Of a DNA stretch of 64,000 nt, positions 43,361 to 52,194 are shown one piece after another. The stretch's first letter is position 1. Each line of letters starts with the position of its first letter. This stretch comes from an uncultured Pelagibacteraceae bacterium (GTDB lineage Bacteria; Pseudomonadota; Alphaproteobacteria; Pelagibacterales; Pelagibacteraceae). Below the pieces are notes generated by a model that saw only the letters and a list, made by a program, of their open reading frames with translations, made no database searches and was not told the DNA's origin. Made by a program: the position numbers and the translations under genes. The stretch lies in the NCBI GenBank assembly GCA_902635845.1, contig CACPPK010000001.1, forward strand, positions 1-64,000, given 5' to 3'.

Positions 43361-44872
43361 TTAAACTCTTTTCTTACCCTGAACAACTCTATCAAGAATA
43401 AGAGCTACAAATAATATAGCTACACCTGCTAAGATACCTTGTCCTACATTAGCATACTGAAGTGCTTCTAGAACATCTTGTCCAAGACCCTTTGCACCAA
43501 TTAGAGATGCAACTACTACCATTGCTAAACTTAACATTACTGTTTGATTCACGCCTGCTAAGATAGATGGGGTTGCTAATGGTAAATCTACTTTTCTAAG
43601 CAAATACCATTTTGATGCTCCGTAAGCAATTGCAGCTTCTCTAATTGTTTCAGGTACGCCTCTTAACCCTAAAACTGTTAATCTAACTACAGGAGTTCCT
43701 CCAAAAATCATTGTAATAATTACTGCAGCAACCTTTCCAGTTCCAAAAAATGCAATAACAGGAATCATAAATACAAAGGCTGGCATTGTTTGCATAAAAT
43801 CCATTATTGGTCTTATCATTGAATAAAATCTTTGCCGCCTTGCACAGAAAATTCCAAGTGGAATTCCAATAACTATACTCAATACAGCAGCTGTTCCTAA
43901 AAGAGCTAAGGTAGTCATAGCTTTTACCCAAAAACCTAAAAATCCCATGTAACATAAAAATCCTGCTGAATAAATTGCAGCTCTTGGACCTGCTGCTAAA
44001 CCAGTTAAAGTTACTATGGTTGTTATGATTACTATCCATGGAGTTTTAACAAATAATAATTCTAAGAAATCCAATACTGATCTAATTCCAATTGTAATAG
44101 CTGTAAATAAAGCATCTCCTTTTAAAACTGCGTAATCAAAAATAGTTTCCACCCATTTAATTGAGGTAAGTCTTATGTCTGGATGAGTTGGAAAGTCATC
44201 CATTATAGTAATAACGCCTGGAAAACTATAATGCACAACTGAGAAAAACATAATTACTGCAGCAAAAATTGTGCTGGAGATAAAGTTCTTAGTTTGCATT
44301 CCTGGTCTTATTGTTTTGTCAGATAACCATTCAGAATATCTTTTTTCTAATACAGAATTAGCTAATATTCCTTGAACAATTTTAATTGAAATTAATAAAG
44401 CAAAACCAAAAATAGTTATCCAAATTGCAGATGCTTCAATTCTTGCAACTTCATCAATATATCCCTGCATTGCATCCTCTAAGGATTTAATATTACGTTT
44501 ATAAACATCAACTTTATCTGGATTATTAGTAATAGCTGCTTCTAACTGTTTATTTCTAAATGCTATTGTAGATTCAACTTGTTTTATTTTTTCAACAGCA
44601 TCTTTAGTAATATTCCCAAATAAACCTCTAATTATTTGAACAACTGAAAATGTTTCGATAATTAAAAAAGCTAATGCCCAATTCCATATATTTCTCATAC
44701 CAAACCAAATAGGACCTAAGATTCCTGCATATAAATTAAATGAAAATGAGAATGTGGGTTTACTTCCGATTTTTTGGAACTCTTTAATATAATATTCTGG
44801 ATTTGACTTTACAAAATCAGTAATTAGCTCAGATCTACTAGGATTATTTATTTGTTTATTCTCCATCTCCAC
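43361..44872 (-). CDS. proW: Glycine betaine/proline ABC permease, enlarged
   Basis: A 503-aa permease against ~350 aa in E. coli ProW. It has an N-terminal membrane region and a coiled segment (~100-145, AVEKIKQVESTIAFRNKQLE) before the usual core. In the core, AVLSIVIGIPLGIFCARRQRF, VFMIPVIAFFGTGKVAAVIITM and the EAA loop REAAIAYGASKWYLLRKVDLP are clear. The gene overlaps proV by 17 bases. The extra N-terminal part is another case of an enlarged permease in this window. Confidence 0.9.
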   Translation of the reverse strand: MEMENKQINNPSRSELITDFVKSNPEYYIKEFQKIGSKPTFSFSFNLYAGILGPIWFGMRNIWNWALAFLIIETFSVVQIIRGLFGNITKDAVEKIKQVESTIAFRNKQLEAAITNNPDKVDVYKRNIKSLEDAMQGYIDEVARIEASAIWITIFGFALLISIKIVQGILANSVLEKRYSEWLSDKTIRPGMQTKNFISSTIFAAVIMFFSVVHYSFPGVITIMDDFPTHPDIRLTSIKWVETIFDYAVLKGDALFTAITIGIRSVLDFLELLFVKTPWIVIITTIVTLTGLAAGPRAAIYSAGFLCYMGFLGFWVKAMTTLALLGTAAVLSIVIGIPLGIFCARRQRFYSMIRPIMDFMQTMPAFVFMIPVIAFFGTGKVAAVIITMIFGGTPVVRLTVLGLRGVPETIREAAIAYGASKWYLLRKVDLPLATPSILAGVNQTVMLSLAMVVVASLIGAKGLGQDVLEALQYANVGQGILAGVAILFVALILDRVVQGKKRV

Positions 44873-45917
44873 CCTCTATTACAGCTTTTAAAAGATCTGA
44901 TTGTGTAATCACTCCAACATTTTTTTGCTCATTATTTTTAACAACTAATGGCTTATCCTTTGATTTTGAAACTTCGATTAATTTACTAAGCAATTCATGC
45001 TCATATACACTTTGTAAATTTTCTTCCAACTTACCATTTGAATTTTCATAACTTTCAATTGTCTGCATGATTGTTTTTGCCTGAACAACTTTGAGTCTAG
45101 AAATTCCTTTAACAAAGTCTGCAACATATTCGTCGGCTGGATTAACAACAATTTGTTCTGGACTTCCAATTTGAATAACTTTTCCATCTCTCATGATTGC
45201 AATTCTATGTCCTACTCTTACCGCCTCATCTAAATCATGGGTTATAAAAACTGTCGTCTTTTTCATCTGTTTTGAAAGTTTGATAAATTCTGATTGAAGT
45301 TGTCTTCTAATAAGTGGGTCTAATGCACTAAAAGGCTCATCCATTAAAAGAAATTCTGGATCAGCAGCTAATGCCCTTGCAAGTCCTACCCTTTGCTGCA
45401 TTCCTCCAGATAATTCATGAGCAAATTTATTACCCCAACCTTGTAATTCAACTATTTCTAAAATTTTATTAGCTGCATCTAAACGATCATTTTTACTTAC
45501 GCCTCTTATTTCAAGAGGCATTGCAATATTATCTACTACTGATCTATGAGGCATAAGCGCAAAGTTTTGAAAAACCATGCCTATCTTTTTATTTCTTAGT
45601 TCTTGTAAATGGTCACGATCAAGCTGCATTACATCTTGACCGTTTATCAAAATCTTTCCCGATGTAGGTTCTAAAAGTCTATTTATATGCCTGACTAGTG
45701 TGGATTTTCCACTACCAGATAAACCCATCACACAAAATATTTCTCCTTGATTAACATCAAATGAAACATCTGATACACCAATAACTGAGTTATATTCTTC
45801 TAAAGCTTCAGTTTTTGAAATTCCTTTATTTTGGATTGCATCCAATGCTTCGGTAGAAGTATTGCCAAATACTTTCCAAACATTTTCAATTTTTATAGCT
45901 GAACTCGATGAATCCAT
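44856..45917 (-). CDS. proV: Glycine betaine/proline ABC transporter ATPase
   Basis: A 353-aa ATPase. SVIGVSDVSFDVNQGEIFCVMG leads into Walker A GLSGSGKST; VFQNFALMPHRSV, LSGGMQQRVGLARAL and FLLMDEPFSALDP follow. ProV-like features are the ~45-residue N-terminal part and a C-terminal CBS-type segment (~280-353, GVITQSDLLKAVIEG), shorter than E. coli's pair. CBS domains in this family sense ionic strength. It is preceded by a stem-loop separating it from proX. Confidence 0.92.
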   Translation of the reverse strand: MDSSSSAIKIENVWKVFGNTSTEALDAIQNKGISKTEALEEYNSVIGVSDVSFDVNQGEIFCVMGLSGSGKSTLVRHINRLLEPTSGKILINGQDVMQLDRDHLQELRNKKIGMVFQNFALMPHRSVVDNIAMPLEIRGVSKNDRLDAANKILEIVELQGWGNKFAHELSGGMQQRVGLARALAADPEFLLMDEPFSALDPLIRRQLQSEFIKLSKQMKKTTVFITHDLDEAVRVGHRIAIMRDGKVIQIGSPEQIVVNPADEYVADFVKGISRLKVVQAKTIMQTIESYENSNGKLEENLQSVYEHELLSKLIEVSKSKDKPLVVKNNEQKNVGVITQSDLLKAVIEGGDGE

Positions 45918-45940
45918 TTTTATCTTACATTATAGGAAAA

Positions 45941-45971
45941 TATACTCGGCAATTTAAGATTGCCGAGTATA
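45941..45971 (-). promoter_or_regulatory. Intercistronic stem-loop between proX and proV
   Basis: TATACTCGGCAA (45941-45952) pairs perfectly with TTGCCGAGTATA (45960-45971), a 12-bp stem with a 7-base loop. On the minus strand it is followed by TTTTCC, a weak T run, so partial termination or 3' protection of proX message is likely. Confidence 0.8.
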
Positions 45972-45985
45972 AATTTTGATTTAGA

Positions 45986-46948
45986 TTATAGTCCTAACCA
46001 ACCGTCTACAGTTGATTTATTTGCTTCCATCCAAGCTCTAGCAACAGCAGCTGGATCTTTTTTCTCAACTGAAACTGCATAAGCCATCGCAGAAACATCA
46101 TCAGCTGTTAATTGAAAATTCTTAAAGAATTCTACAATCGCTGGTGACTGACTCTCTAAAGAAGTAGCCCAACCGATTTGGATTTGCTTAAGAGCATCTT
46201 TTGATGCAACATAAGATTTCTTGTACCAGTCAGCATCTGCTTTAGGTTGAATCATTTTATATTTTGCAGGATCATATTTTGGTTCTGTTAACATCACTAC
46301 GTCAGCCATTCCCCAAATTGCATGAGGTTTGTAACAATAGAATGCATAACCTTCACCTTTTTTGATTGAATCTAATACTCTTGCATTTTTAACTGCTTCA
46401 GCAGCTCTAACTGCTTCAATACCAGCATCATATAAACCATAGTCTCTTAATTTAACTTGGTTTACATTTGCAGAAGCCCAACCATCAGCACCAATCCAAA
46501 ACTCACCTTTTCCGTTGCCATCGCTATCCATAGCTTTAACAACTTCAGGTCTTGCTAAGTCTTCAATTGCCGTAATGTTCATTTTTTTAGCAAACTGTTG
46601 TGAAACACAATAACCTTGGTTTCCTTCATAAGGTTTACTACTTAATTTTAAAGTTCCTTTTGGAACTAAATCATTTGTGTAAGCTTCTTGGTTTGGTAAC
46701 CAAATGTCAGGATGTACATCAATTTCACCTTTTCCTCTATCAATCGCTGCATAAATTGCAGTATTGTTTCCTGGAACAAGCTCAGCTTCTCCACCCATTT
46801 TGTCTGTAACAACTGCAGCTAATAAGTTTGCAATAGCTGTGGCACCTGTCCATCCTGGATCTCCAATTTTAACTTTTTCTGCTTGTGCAGAAAAGATTGA
46901 TAAAACTGAGATTAATCCAGCTACAAGTGTAGTTTTAATTATTCGCAT
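45986..46948 (-). CDS. proX: Glycine betaine/proline-betaine substrate-binding protein
   Basis: Periplasmic SBP (320 aa) with a signal peptide to ~residue 23 (SAQAEK). KIGDPGWTGATAIANLLAAV, DVHPDIWLPNQ and FYCYKPHAIWGMADVVML give Trp and Tyr residues suited to cation-pi binding of quaternary ammonium groups. It is the first gene of proXVW. Betaines are osmolytes and carbon/nitrogen sources. Upstream on the minus strand, TTGACT lies in the A+T-rich gap but its -10 is weak. Confidence 0.9.
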   Translation of the reverse strand: MRIIKTTLVAGLISVLSIFSAQAEKVKIGDPGWTGATAIANLLAAVVTDKMGGEAELVPGNNTAIYAAIDRGKGEIDVHPDIWLPNQEAYTNDLVPKGTLKLSSKPYEGNQGYCVSQQFAKKMNITAIEDLARPEVVKAMDSDGNGKGEFWIGADGWASANVNQVKLRDYGLYDAGIEAVRAAEAVKNARVLDSIKKGEGYAFYCYKPHAIWGMADVVMLTEPKYDPAKYKMIQPKADADWYKKSYVASKDALKQIQIGWATSLESQSPAIVEFFKNFQLTADDVSAMAYAVSVEKKDPAAVARAWMEANKSTVDGWLGL

Positions 46949-47056
46949 ATTATCTCCTTTTAAATTTAAAAATTAAGCTTAACGCGAATTGAGATAATGA
47001 GTCAAAGAAAATTGAGGTCTATATATTGTTGTATATATTAGAATTATTATAAAGAA

Positions 47057-47467
47057 CTAGTCTGGATTTGAAGTAAGAGTTTTTATTTCTAAAATATTTT
47101 CATTAGGATCTTTTACAAAAAAAGTCTCCTGTTCATACTTAGTTCCTTTAAATCTTAAATAAGGCTCATCATAATATTTAGTACCACTATCTTTTAATCT
47201 TTGCTTAAGAGCATCAAAATCTTTTCTAGATAAATGAACTCCAAAATGTGGAACTGACACATTACCCATATCCACATCATGTCTTTCATTGTCTAGCTTG
47301 TGTTCACTTTTATGAAGAGTAAGTTCGTTGCCCCAAAAATCAACGTCAGCCCATTCTTGTGCAGAATTATCTAATCTACATCCTAAAGTTTCGCTATAAA
47401 ATTTCTTTGCTACTTCTAAGTCTCCACAAGGTATTGCTAAATGAAAACAATTAGTATTTTTATACAT
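47057..47467 (-). CDS. Glyoxalase/dioxygenase-fold (VOC) protein
   Basis: A 136-aa protein with two beta-alpha-beta-beta-beta modules. FHLAIPCGDLEVAKKFYSETLGC starts the first and VPHFGVHLSRKDFDALKQRL the second; ETFFVKDPNENILEIKT ends with the metal-ligand Glu. His (FHLAI, HFGVH) and Glu positions would bind a metal. The family covers glyoxalases, extradiol dioxygenases and resistance proteins, so the reaction is open. It diverges from cysE. Confidence 0.8.
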   Translation of the reverse strand: MYKNTNCFHLAIPCGDLEVAKKFYSETLGCRLDNSAQEWADVDFWGNELTLHKSEHKLDNERHDVDMGNVSVPHFGVHLSRKDFDALKQRLKDSGTKYYDEPYLRFKGTKYEQETFFVKDPNENILEIKTLTSNPD

Positions 47468-47542
47468 AATAAGACCTTTAATATAATAAATTAATCACTA
47501 TATAAAGCCTGTTTTTAACACAAAATCAAAAAAAAAATAATA

Positions 47543-48127
47543 ATGAGCGATTTTTTACAATCAATAATTGATAGAGATCCTGCAGCAAAATCTAAATTAA
47601 GTTTAATATTAACTTACCCAGGTGTTAAAGCAGTATTCTTTCACAAACTAGCAAACTTTTTTAGTACTGCTAAATTTCATTTAATTGCAAGAATCATTTC
47701 TCAATTTTCAAGATTCTTAACTGGAATTGAAATTCACCCAAATGCAAAAATTGGAAAAAATTTATTTATAGATCATGGGATGGGTGTTGTTATTGGTGAG
47801 ACATCTGAGATTGGTGATAACGTAACTATTTACCATATGGTTACATTAGGCGGTATTGCTCCAAGTATTAATTCAAATGACCAACGAAATATGAAAAGAC
47901 ATCCTACTATAAAAGAAGATGTAGTTATTGGTTCAGGTGCACAAGTATTAGGTCCTGTAGTCGTTGGCAAAGGTGCTAGAATTGGAGCAAATGCAGTTAT
48001 TACTAAAGATGTTTCAGAAAATGCTGTAATGGTTGGAATTCCTGCAAGAAGTGTTGGAATAGCAGATAGTGAATTTAAACCTTATGGAATTACGTCTGAT
48101 AGTGATAAAAAATCAGATAATGAGTAA
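47543..48127 (+). CDS. cysE: Serine O-acetyltransferase
   Basis: Makes O-acetylserine from serine and acetyl-CoA (194 aa, the short form). The left-handed beta-helix repeats start at [43 protein letters not shown], in which the catalytic His are in FIDHG and IYHMV. The C-terminus is short after VGIPARSVG. It overlaps cysK by 8 bases, so both steps to cysteine are coupled. Sulfide must come from reduced sulfur compounds or sulfonates. Confidence 0.93.
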   Translation: MSDFLQSIIDRDPAAKSKLSLILTYPGVKAVFFHKLANFFSTAKFHLIARIISQFSRFLTGIEIHPNAKIGKNLFIDHGMGVVIGETSEIGDNVTIYHMVTLGGIAPSINSNDQRNMKRHPTIKEDVVIGSGAQVLGPVVVGKGARIGANAVITKDVSENAVMVGIPARSVGIADSEFKPYGITSDSDKKSDNE

Positions 48128-49121
48128 TACCCAAAACGATTTTATTTCTGGAATAGGAAATACTCCATTAATTAAACTCAGAGCAGCCTCTGAAATTACT
48201 GGGTGTAACATTTATGGAAAAGCAGAATTTTTAAATCCTGGAGGATCTGTAAAGGATAGAGCTGCACTTGCTTTAATAAAAGATGCACAAGAAAAAAAAT
48301 TGATTTCTAAAGGTGGGACTGTTGTTGAGGGAACAGCTGGTAATACAGGAATAGGTTTGGGTCTTTTAGGAAATTCTCTTGGTTATAAAACAATAATTGT
48401 AATGAATGACAATCAAACACAAGAGAAAAAAGATTTACTTAGAAACCTTGGAGCTGAATTAAGATTAGTTCCACCTAAGCCTTATAAGGATGATAACAAC
48501 TTTGTAAAAGTAGCAGCGAGACTTGCAGACGAACTAAGACCTACAAATAATAACGGGGTTATTTGGGCTAACCAGTTTGATAATACTGCAAATGCTAAAG
48601 GACATTATGAAGGCACAGGTCAAGAAATCTGGGAACAAACCGATGGTAAAATTGATGGTTTTGTTTGTTCTTCAGGTACTGGAGGCACAATTTCAGGTGT
48701 TAGCAATGCTCTGAAAGAAAAGAATAAAGATATAAAAATTTATTTATCAGATCCAAAAGGTTCAGCTCTTTATAATTACATTAAAAATGGTGAACTTAAA
48801 TCGGAGGGTGGTTCAATTACTGAAGGTATTGGTTCGAGTAGAGTGACTGCTAACTTTGGTGAGGCCAAAATTGATGACGCATATTCAATTGATGACCATG
48901 AGGCTCTGCCTATTCTATATGATTTAATTCAAAACGAAGGTTTAAGCCTAGGTACAAGCTGTGGGATAAATATTGCAGGAGCAATTAGAATGGGGAAAGA
49001 GTTAGGGCCAGGAAAAACTATTGTAACTATTCTTTGTGATAGAAGTGACAAATACGCAACTAAAATGTTTAATAAAAAATTTTTAGAAGAAAAAGGTTTG
49101 CCGATACCTAATTGGTTTTAA
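48120..49121 (+). CDS. cysK: Cysteine synthase
   Basis: PLP enzyme making cysteine from O-acetylserine and sulfide (333 aa). GNTPLIKL, the Schiff-base Lys in [34 protein letters not shown] and [16 protein letters not shown] are all present. I start at ATG 48120, which overlaps the cysE end and gives MSNTQNDF before the conserved core; an upstream in-frame ATG lies inside cysE. It ends with a 4-base overlap with the convergent membrane-protein gene. Confidence 0.92.
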   Translation: MSNTQNDFISGIGNTPLIKLRAASEITGCNIYGKAEFLNPGGSVKDRAALALIKDAQEKKLISKGGTVVEGTAGNTGIGLGLLGNSLGYKTIIVMNDNQTQEKKDLLRNLGAELRLVPPKPYKDDNNFVKVAARLADELRPTNNNGVIWANQFDNTANAKGHYEGTGQEIWEQTDGKIDGFVCSSGTGGTISGVSNALKEKNKDIKIYLSDPKGSALYNYIKNGELKSEGGSITEGIGSSRVTANFGEAKIDDAYSIDDHEALPILYDLIQNEGLSLGTSCGINIAGAIRMGKELGPGKTIVTILCDRSDKYATKMFNKKFLEEKGLPIPNWF

Positions 49122-49534
49122 ATATAAATTTTATCAGCTAATCCGTAAGTAAGAATAGCACTTAAAATCGTAAGTACTCCAGCAGCTATTACACCTTCAC
49201 TGTTAGTCTTTTCAGTGTGTCCAAGTTTATTTATGTAAATGGTATAAATACCGAATATTAAGTACATTAAATTTTGAACAAATACTAAATTAAAGAACGC
49301 CCAAGTTCCATTTACCCCACCATCTCTAACAAACATAATATAAAGAGCCATTAAGAAAGACCCAACAAAAGGAGCTCCAAAAAATCTTGTAATCACAGCT
49401 GCCGAATGATCGATGTTATATTGATCCATAAAACTCTTTGTTCCAACTATAGCTCTAAAAGCATAAACAGCATAAACAAGGAAATGAACAATAAAAATTA
49501 TTAGATAAACAATTCCGTTGAATTTTTCGATCAT
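49118..49534 (-). CDS. Four-helix membrane protein of unknown function
   Basis: A 138-aa protein with hydrophobic helices at ~8-28, ~50-66, ~77-97 and ~113-135. The loop SFMDQYNIDHSAAVITRFFGAP carries the conserved-looking charged residues. I do not recognise the family. It converges on cysK with a 4-base overlap and diverges from the small secreted protein at 49687. Confidence 0.6.
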   Translation of the reverse strand: MIEKFNGIVYLIIFIVHFLVYAVYAFRAIVGTKSFMDQYNIDHSAAVITRFFGAPFVGSFLMALYIMFVRDGGVNGTWAFFNLVFVQNLMYLIFGIYTIYINKLGHTEKTNSEGVIAAGVLTILSAILTYGLADKIYI

Positions 49535-49686
49535 ATATAATTATTATCAAATATTTAGATTAAATAAAACAGCATAATCAGCATTTTTATGCTCTGAAAT
49601 TGCATAACTGTCGCGCGCTATAAACACGAGTGACTCCTTAACAATTATGTAACAGTGTTATGTTAAATAACTTTAAGGAGGTAAAA

Positions 49687-50163
49687 ATGAAAAAAATTTT
49701 ATTTTTAATAATATTTTTAACGATCTCAAATTACTCGTTAGCAGAATCAGGAAAATTTAATGCTGCTGGAGCAGGATCATGGTCATTAAATGCGATGGAT
49801 GCTGGAAACGGAAACATGAGTATTACTTATGATGGTAATGCTGGACTAATGGATAAAGAACCTGGAAGTATTTTTGATAAATCTACTATGCATTGCATTG
49901 GTGGGTTAACATTGGTAGCTGGAAAGTTTGATGATGAAACGGGTATGTGTACTTTTTATCTAATGGATGGAGAAAAGGTTTACATAAATTACAAAGGTAA
50001 AGGAACTGGTGGTCAAGGTGGAACTGGTACTTTTGTTATTATTGGTGGAACTGGGAAATATGAAAATATTACTGGAAGCGGTTTCTCAAGCAGACAAAAT
50101 ATCAGAGGTAAAGCTGGTATGGCTCACTCTATGAATCAAATGAGTGGGGAGTACACTTATTAA
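49687..50163 (+). CDS. Small secreted beta-barrel-like protein
   Basis: A 158-aa protein with a signal peptide (MKKILFLIIFLTISNYSLAES). The mature part is Gly/Thr-rich; GTGTFVIIGGTGKYENITGSG resembles the allene-oxide-cyclase/dirigent-like barrel. I start at ATG 49687 because a strong AAGGAGGTAAAA lies just before it and the signal peptide begins there. It is the first of five small genes with strong ribosome sites. Binding or structural role; no enzyme residues can be named. Confidence 0.7.
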   Translation: MKKILFLIIFLTISNYSLAESGKFNAAGAGSWSLNAMDAGNGNMSITYDGNAGLMDKEPGSIFDKSTMHCIGGLTLVAGKFDDETGMCTFYLMDGEKVYINYKGKGTGGQGGTGTFVIIGGTGKYENITGSGFSSRQNIRGKAGMAHSMNQMSGEYTY

Positions 50164-50196
50164 AAAGAATAATAAAATAAAAAAAAGGAGAAAAAA

Positions 50197-50478
50197 ATGA
50201 AAGATATATTGGTAGTAGGAAAATTAAAAGAAGGAGCCTTTGAAAAGTTTATGGGCTTTATGCAATCAGATGAGGGTATGGCTGAAAGAAAAAAAGTTGC
50301 AGATGTAACAAAAACAATAGCTAGTGTTTCACCTGATAAATCAACAGTAATGTTTAAAATTGTAGTTCATGACATGGCAGCACTTCATTCATTCATGGAT
50401 GGATCAAATCCAGTTTCAAAACCTATATTTGATGAAGTAATGACTGGTTATGAAATTTACGAATTAGCTAAAGTTTAA
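50197..50478 (+). CDS. Small conserved hypothetical protein
   Basis: A 93-aa soluble protein with an AAAAAGGAGAAAAAA ribosome site. The pattern (ILVVGKLKEGAFEKFMGFMQ, then STVMFKIVVHDMAALHSFM) suggests a small ferredoxin-like alpha/beta fold. A similar ILVVGKxx / FYVIGKA start occurs in the protein at 50906, so the two may be distant relatives. Function unknown. Confidence 0.6.
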   Translation: MKDILVVGKLKEGAFEKFMGFMQSDEGMAERKKVADVTKTIASVSPDKSTVMFKIVVHDMAALHSFMDGSNPVSKPIFDEVMTGYEIYELAKV

Positions 50479-50555
50479 TAGAAGAACTGAGGCTACAAAA
50501 GCTGACTAATCTCTGATAGACTTTGTAACTAAATTATTAGTAACAAGGAGGAAAA
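50479..50555 (+). promoter_or_regulatory. Possible structured leader before the cupin gene
   Basis: The 77-base gap can pair TACAAA (50494-50499) with TTTGTA (50522-50527), with one bulged A extending to a G-C pair. GTAAC is repeated at 50525 and 50540, next to a strong AAGGAGG. This could be a leader hairpin, but no known riboswitch class was recognised. Confidence 0.25.
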
Positions 50556-50906
50556 ATGGCTGGAATAGAAGTAAAAAGTTTTGATAAAGCAGATGAAGTA
50601 AATGATAATTTTAATAATGCTAAAATTGAAGCAGTCAAAGTTGGAAACCAAAGATTGATGAAACTTACTTTGCAACCTGGTTGGCAATGGTCAAAAGATA
50701 TAAAGCCAACAGTTGGTGGTGAAAGCTGTCAGGCTACACACCTTGGTATAATTATCTCAGGTGCTGTTTGTGCAAAACATAATGATGGAACTGAACTAAC
50801 TTATAAAGCTGGTGATGCATATTCAATACAACCAGGTCATGATGGATGGGTTGTTGGAGATAAACCAGCAGTAGTATATGAATTTCATGGAATGTGGGGT
50901 GAATAA
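50556..50906 (+). CDS. Small cupin-fold protein
   Basis: A 116-aa single cupin domain. LTLQPGWQWSKDIKPTVGGESCQATHLGIIISG and KAGDAYSIQPGHDGWVVGD show the two cupin strands with a His in ATHLG and another in GHDGW; the usual HxH pair is reduced, so metal binding is uncertain. It has a strong AAGGAGGAAAA site. Its stop shares one base with the next gene's start (TAATG). Confidence 0.72.
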   Translation: MAGIEVKSFDKADEVNDNFNNAKIEAVKVGNQRLMKLTLQPGWQWSKDIKPTVGGESCQATHLGIIISGAVCAKHNDGTELTYKAGDAYSIQPGHDGWVVGDKPAVVYEFHGMWGE

Positions 50907-51229
50907 TGTCAAAATTTTATGTAATTGGAAAGGCAAGTCCTGAGTTATTAAAAAAAATGCATGCTGACCCTGCTGCAGATAGAGGTGCAGTAATGAAATC
51001 CATGTGTGACAGCTTAGGAGTAAAAGCTATAAGTTACGAATGGTTAAGAGGACGTTTTGATGTTCTTTTCTGTGTTGAAGGTGATTACGAAAGTGTTCTT
51101 GCTATGAAAGTAACTGTTTTAAATAGTGGAATGATGTCAGATCTAATGGTTCATGAAGTATTTGATTACAACAGTGCATTTAAAAAGGCAGCTGATGTTT
51201 CAAAAAGTTATAAAAAACCAGGTGAATAA
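50906..51229 (+). CDS. Small GYD-like/ferredoxin-fold protein
   Basis: A 107-aa protein. FYVIGKASPELLKKMHADPA and YEWLRGRFDVLFCVEGDYESVLAMKV resemble the GYD-domain group, dimeric ferredoxin-like folds of unknown role. It is coupled to the cupin gene (TAATG) and lies 15 bases before the SnoaL-like gene. No active site can be named. Confidence 0.6.
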   Translation: MSKFYVIGKASPELLKKMHADPAADRGAVMKSMCDSLGVKAISYEWLRGRFDVLFCVEGDYESVLAMKVTVLNSGMMSDLMVHEVFDYNSAFKKAADVSKSYKKPGE

Positions 51230-51244
51230 ATAGAAAGGAATAAT

Positions 51245-51565
51245 ATGTCTATATTAGAAAAATATAGTGCTGCTTTGAAAAATAAAGATGAAGCAGTAAT
51301 GAATGAGCTTTTGCATGATGATTTTAAATTCATAATGCACAAGTCAGGAAATGTTTTAACCAAAAGTGATGTTATCAAATGGGCGATGAGTGGTGATATT
51401 AATCAAGATAAGGTTAGAATTGTCTATGAAAATGACGAAGTTGGTATTCATCATGCGTTTGTAACATTTAACGATGGTAATGTTGAGGCGGTAATGGCAG
51501 TTTATAAATATGACAATGGAAAAATTGTTAGTTTAGAAACTGGTGCTACACCAATGCCAAAATAA
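51245..51565 (+). CDS. Small SnoaL/NTF2-like protein
   Basis: A 106-aa protein of the NTF2 superfamily pattern: an N-terminal helix (EKYSAALKNKDEAVMNELLHDDF) and then strands FKFIMHKSGNVLTKSDVIKW, IHHAFVTFNDG and AVMAVYKYDNGKIV. Such domains bind small hydrophobic ligands or act as isomerases. It has an AGAAAGGAATA ribosome site, and its stop abuts the GTG start of the next gene. Confidence 0.65.
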   Translation: MSILEKYSAALKNKDEAVMNELLHDDFKFIMHKSGNVLTKSDVIKWAMSGDINQDKVRIVYENDEVGIHHAFVTFNDGNVEAVMAVYKYDNGKIVSLETGATPMPK

Positions 51566-52156
51566 GTGAGTGAAATTGATTTTTATTTTTCGATAGGTAG
51601 TACTTACACCTATCTTTCTGTAACTAGAATACTTGATGTTGAAAAACAGCATCAAGTAAAATTTAATTGGAAACCCTTTTCAGTTAGAGCAATTATGAAG
51701 GAAATGAATAATATCCCATTTCCAAAAGACAAAATTAATAAAGTCAATTACATGTGGAGAGATATTGAGAGACGTGCAGAGGGATATGGTTTTTTTGCTA
51801 AGACACCAGTTCCCTACCCTTTATCAGAATTCGATTTAGCAAATCAAATAGCAATCTTTGGTTTTGAAAAAGGCTGGGGAGAAAAATTTGTAATGCTGAG
51901 TTATAAAAAATGGTTTCAAGAAGGCAAAGAACCTGCAATTGAACCTAGTATTTCTGAGGTTTGTAATGAATTAAATTTAAATAAGGATGATATAATATCA
52001 GAGGCAAAATCAGAAAATATAGAGGCAAAATATAACGAAAACACAAATTCAGCTCGTGAAAATAAAATTTTTGGTAGTCCATCTTTTATAGTTAAAAATG
52101 AAATCTTCTGGGGAGATGATAGAATGGAAGATGCTATTAAATGGTCTCTTAAATAA
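51566..52156 (+). CDS. 2-hydroxychromene-2-carboxylate isomerase/DsbA-family protein
   Basis: A 196-aa thioredoxin-fold protein of the HCCA-isomerase/kappa-GST type. IDFYFSIGSTYTYLSV replaces the CxxC centre with a Ser (SIGS), as in glutathione-dependent HCCA isomerases, and IFGSPSFIVKNEIFWGDDRMED is the family's cis-Pro region and C-terminus. The start is GTG at 51566, directly after the previous stop. The role of glutathione and the natural substrate are open. Confidence 0.8.
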   Translation: MSEIDFYFSIGSTYTYLSVTRILDVEKQHQVKFNWKPFSVRAIMKEMNNIPFPKDKINKVNYMWRDIERRAEGYGFFAKTPVPYPLSEFDLANQIAIFGFEKGWGEKFVMLSYKKWFQEGKEPAIEPSISEVCNELNLNKDDIISEAKSENIEAKYNENTNSARENKIFGSPSFIVKNEIFWGDDRMEDAIKWSLK

Positions 52157-52194
52157 TTCTATAAATTCTTTTAAAATTCATTTAAAGTCATTGT

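Noticed and set aside
48069-48119. Longer cysK with start at 48069
   Set aside because: The extra residues lie inside cysE in another frame and are not like CysK; ATG 48120 gives the family N-terminus.
50479-50555. Possible SAM-V or SAM-II riboswitch before the cupin gene
   Set aside because: GGCT and AGCT elements and a short stem exist, but I could not build the conserved pseudoknot, and the downstream gene has no methionine role.
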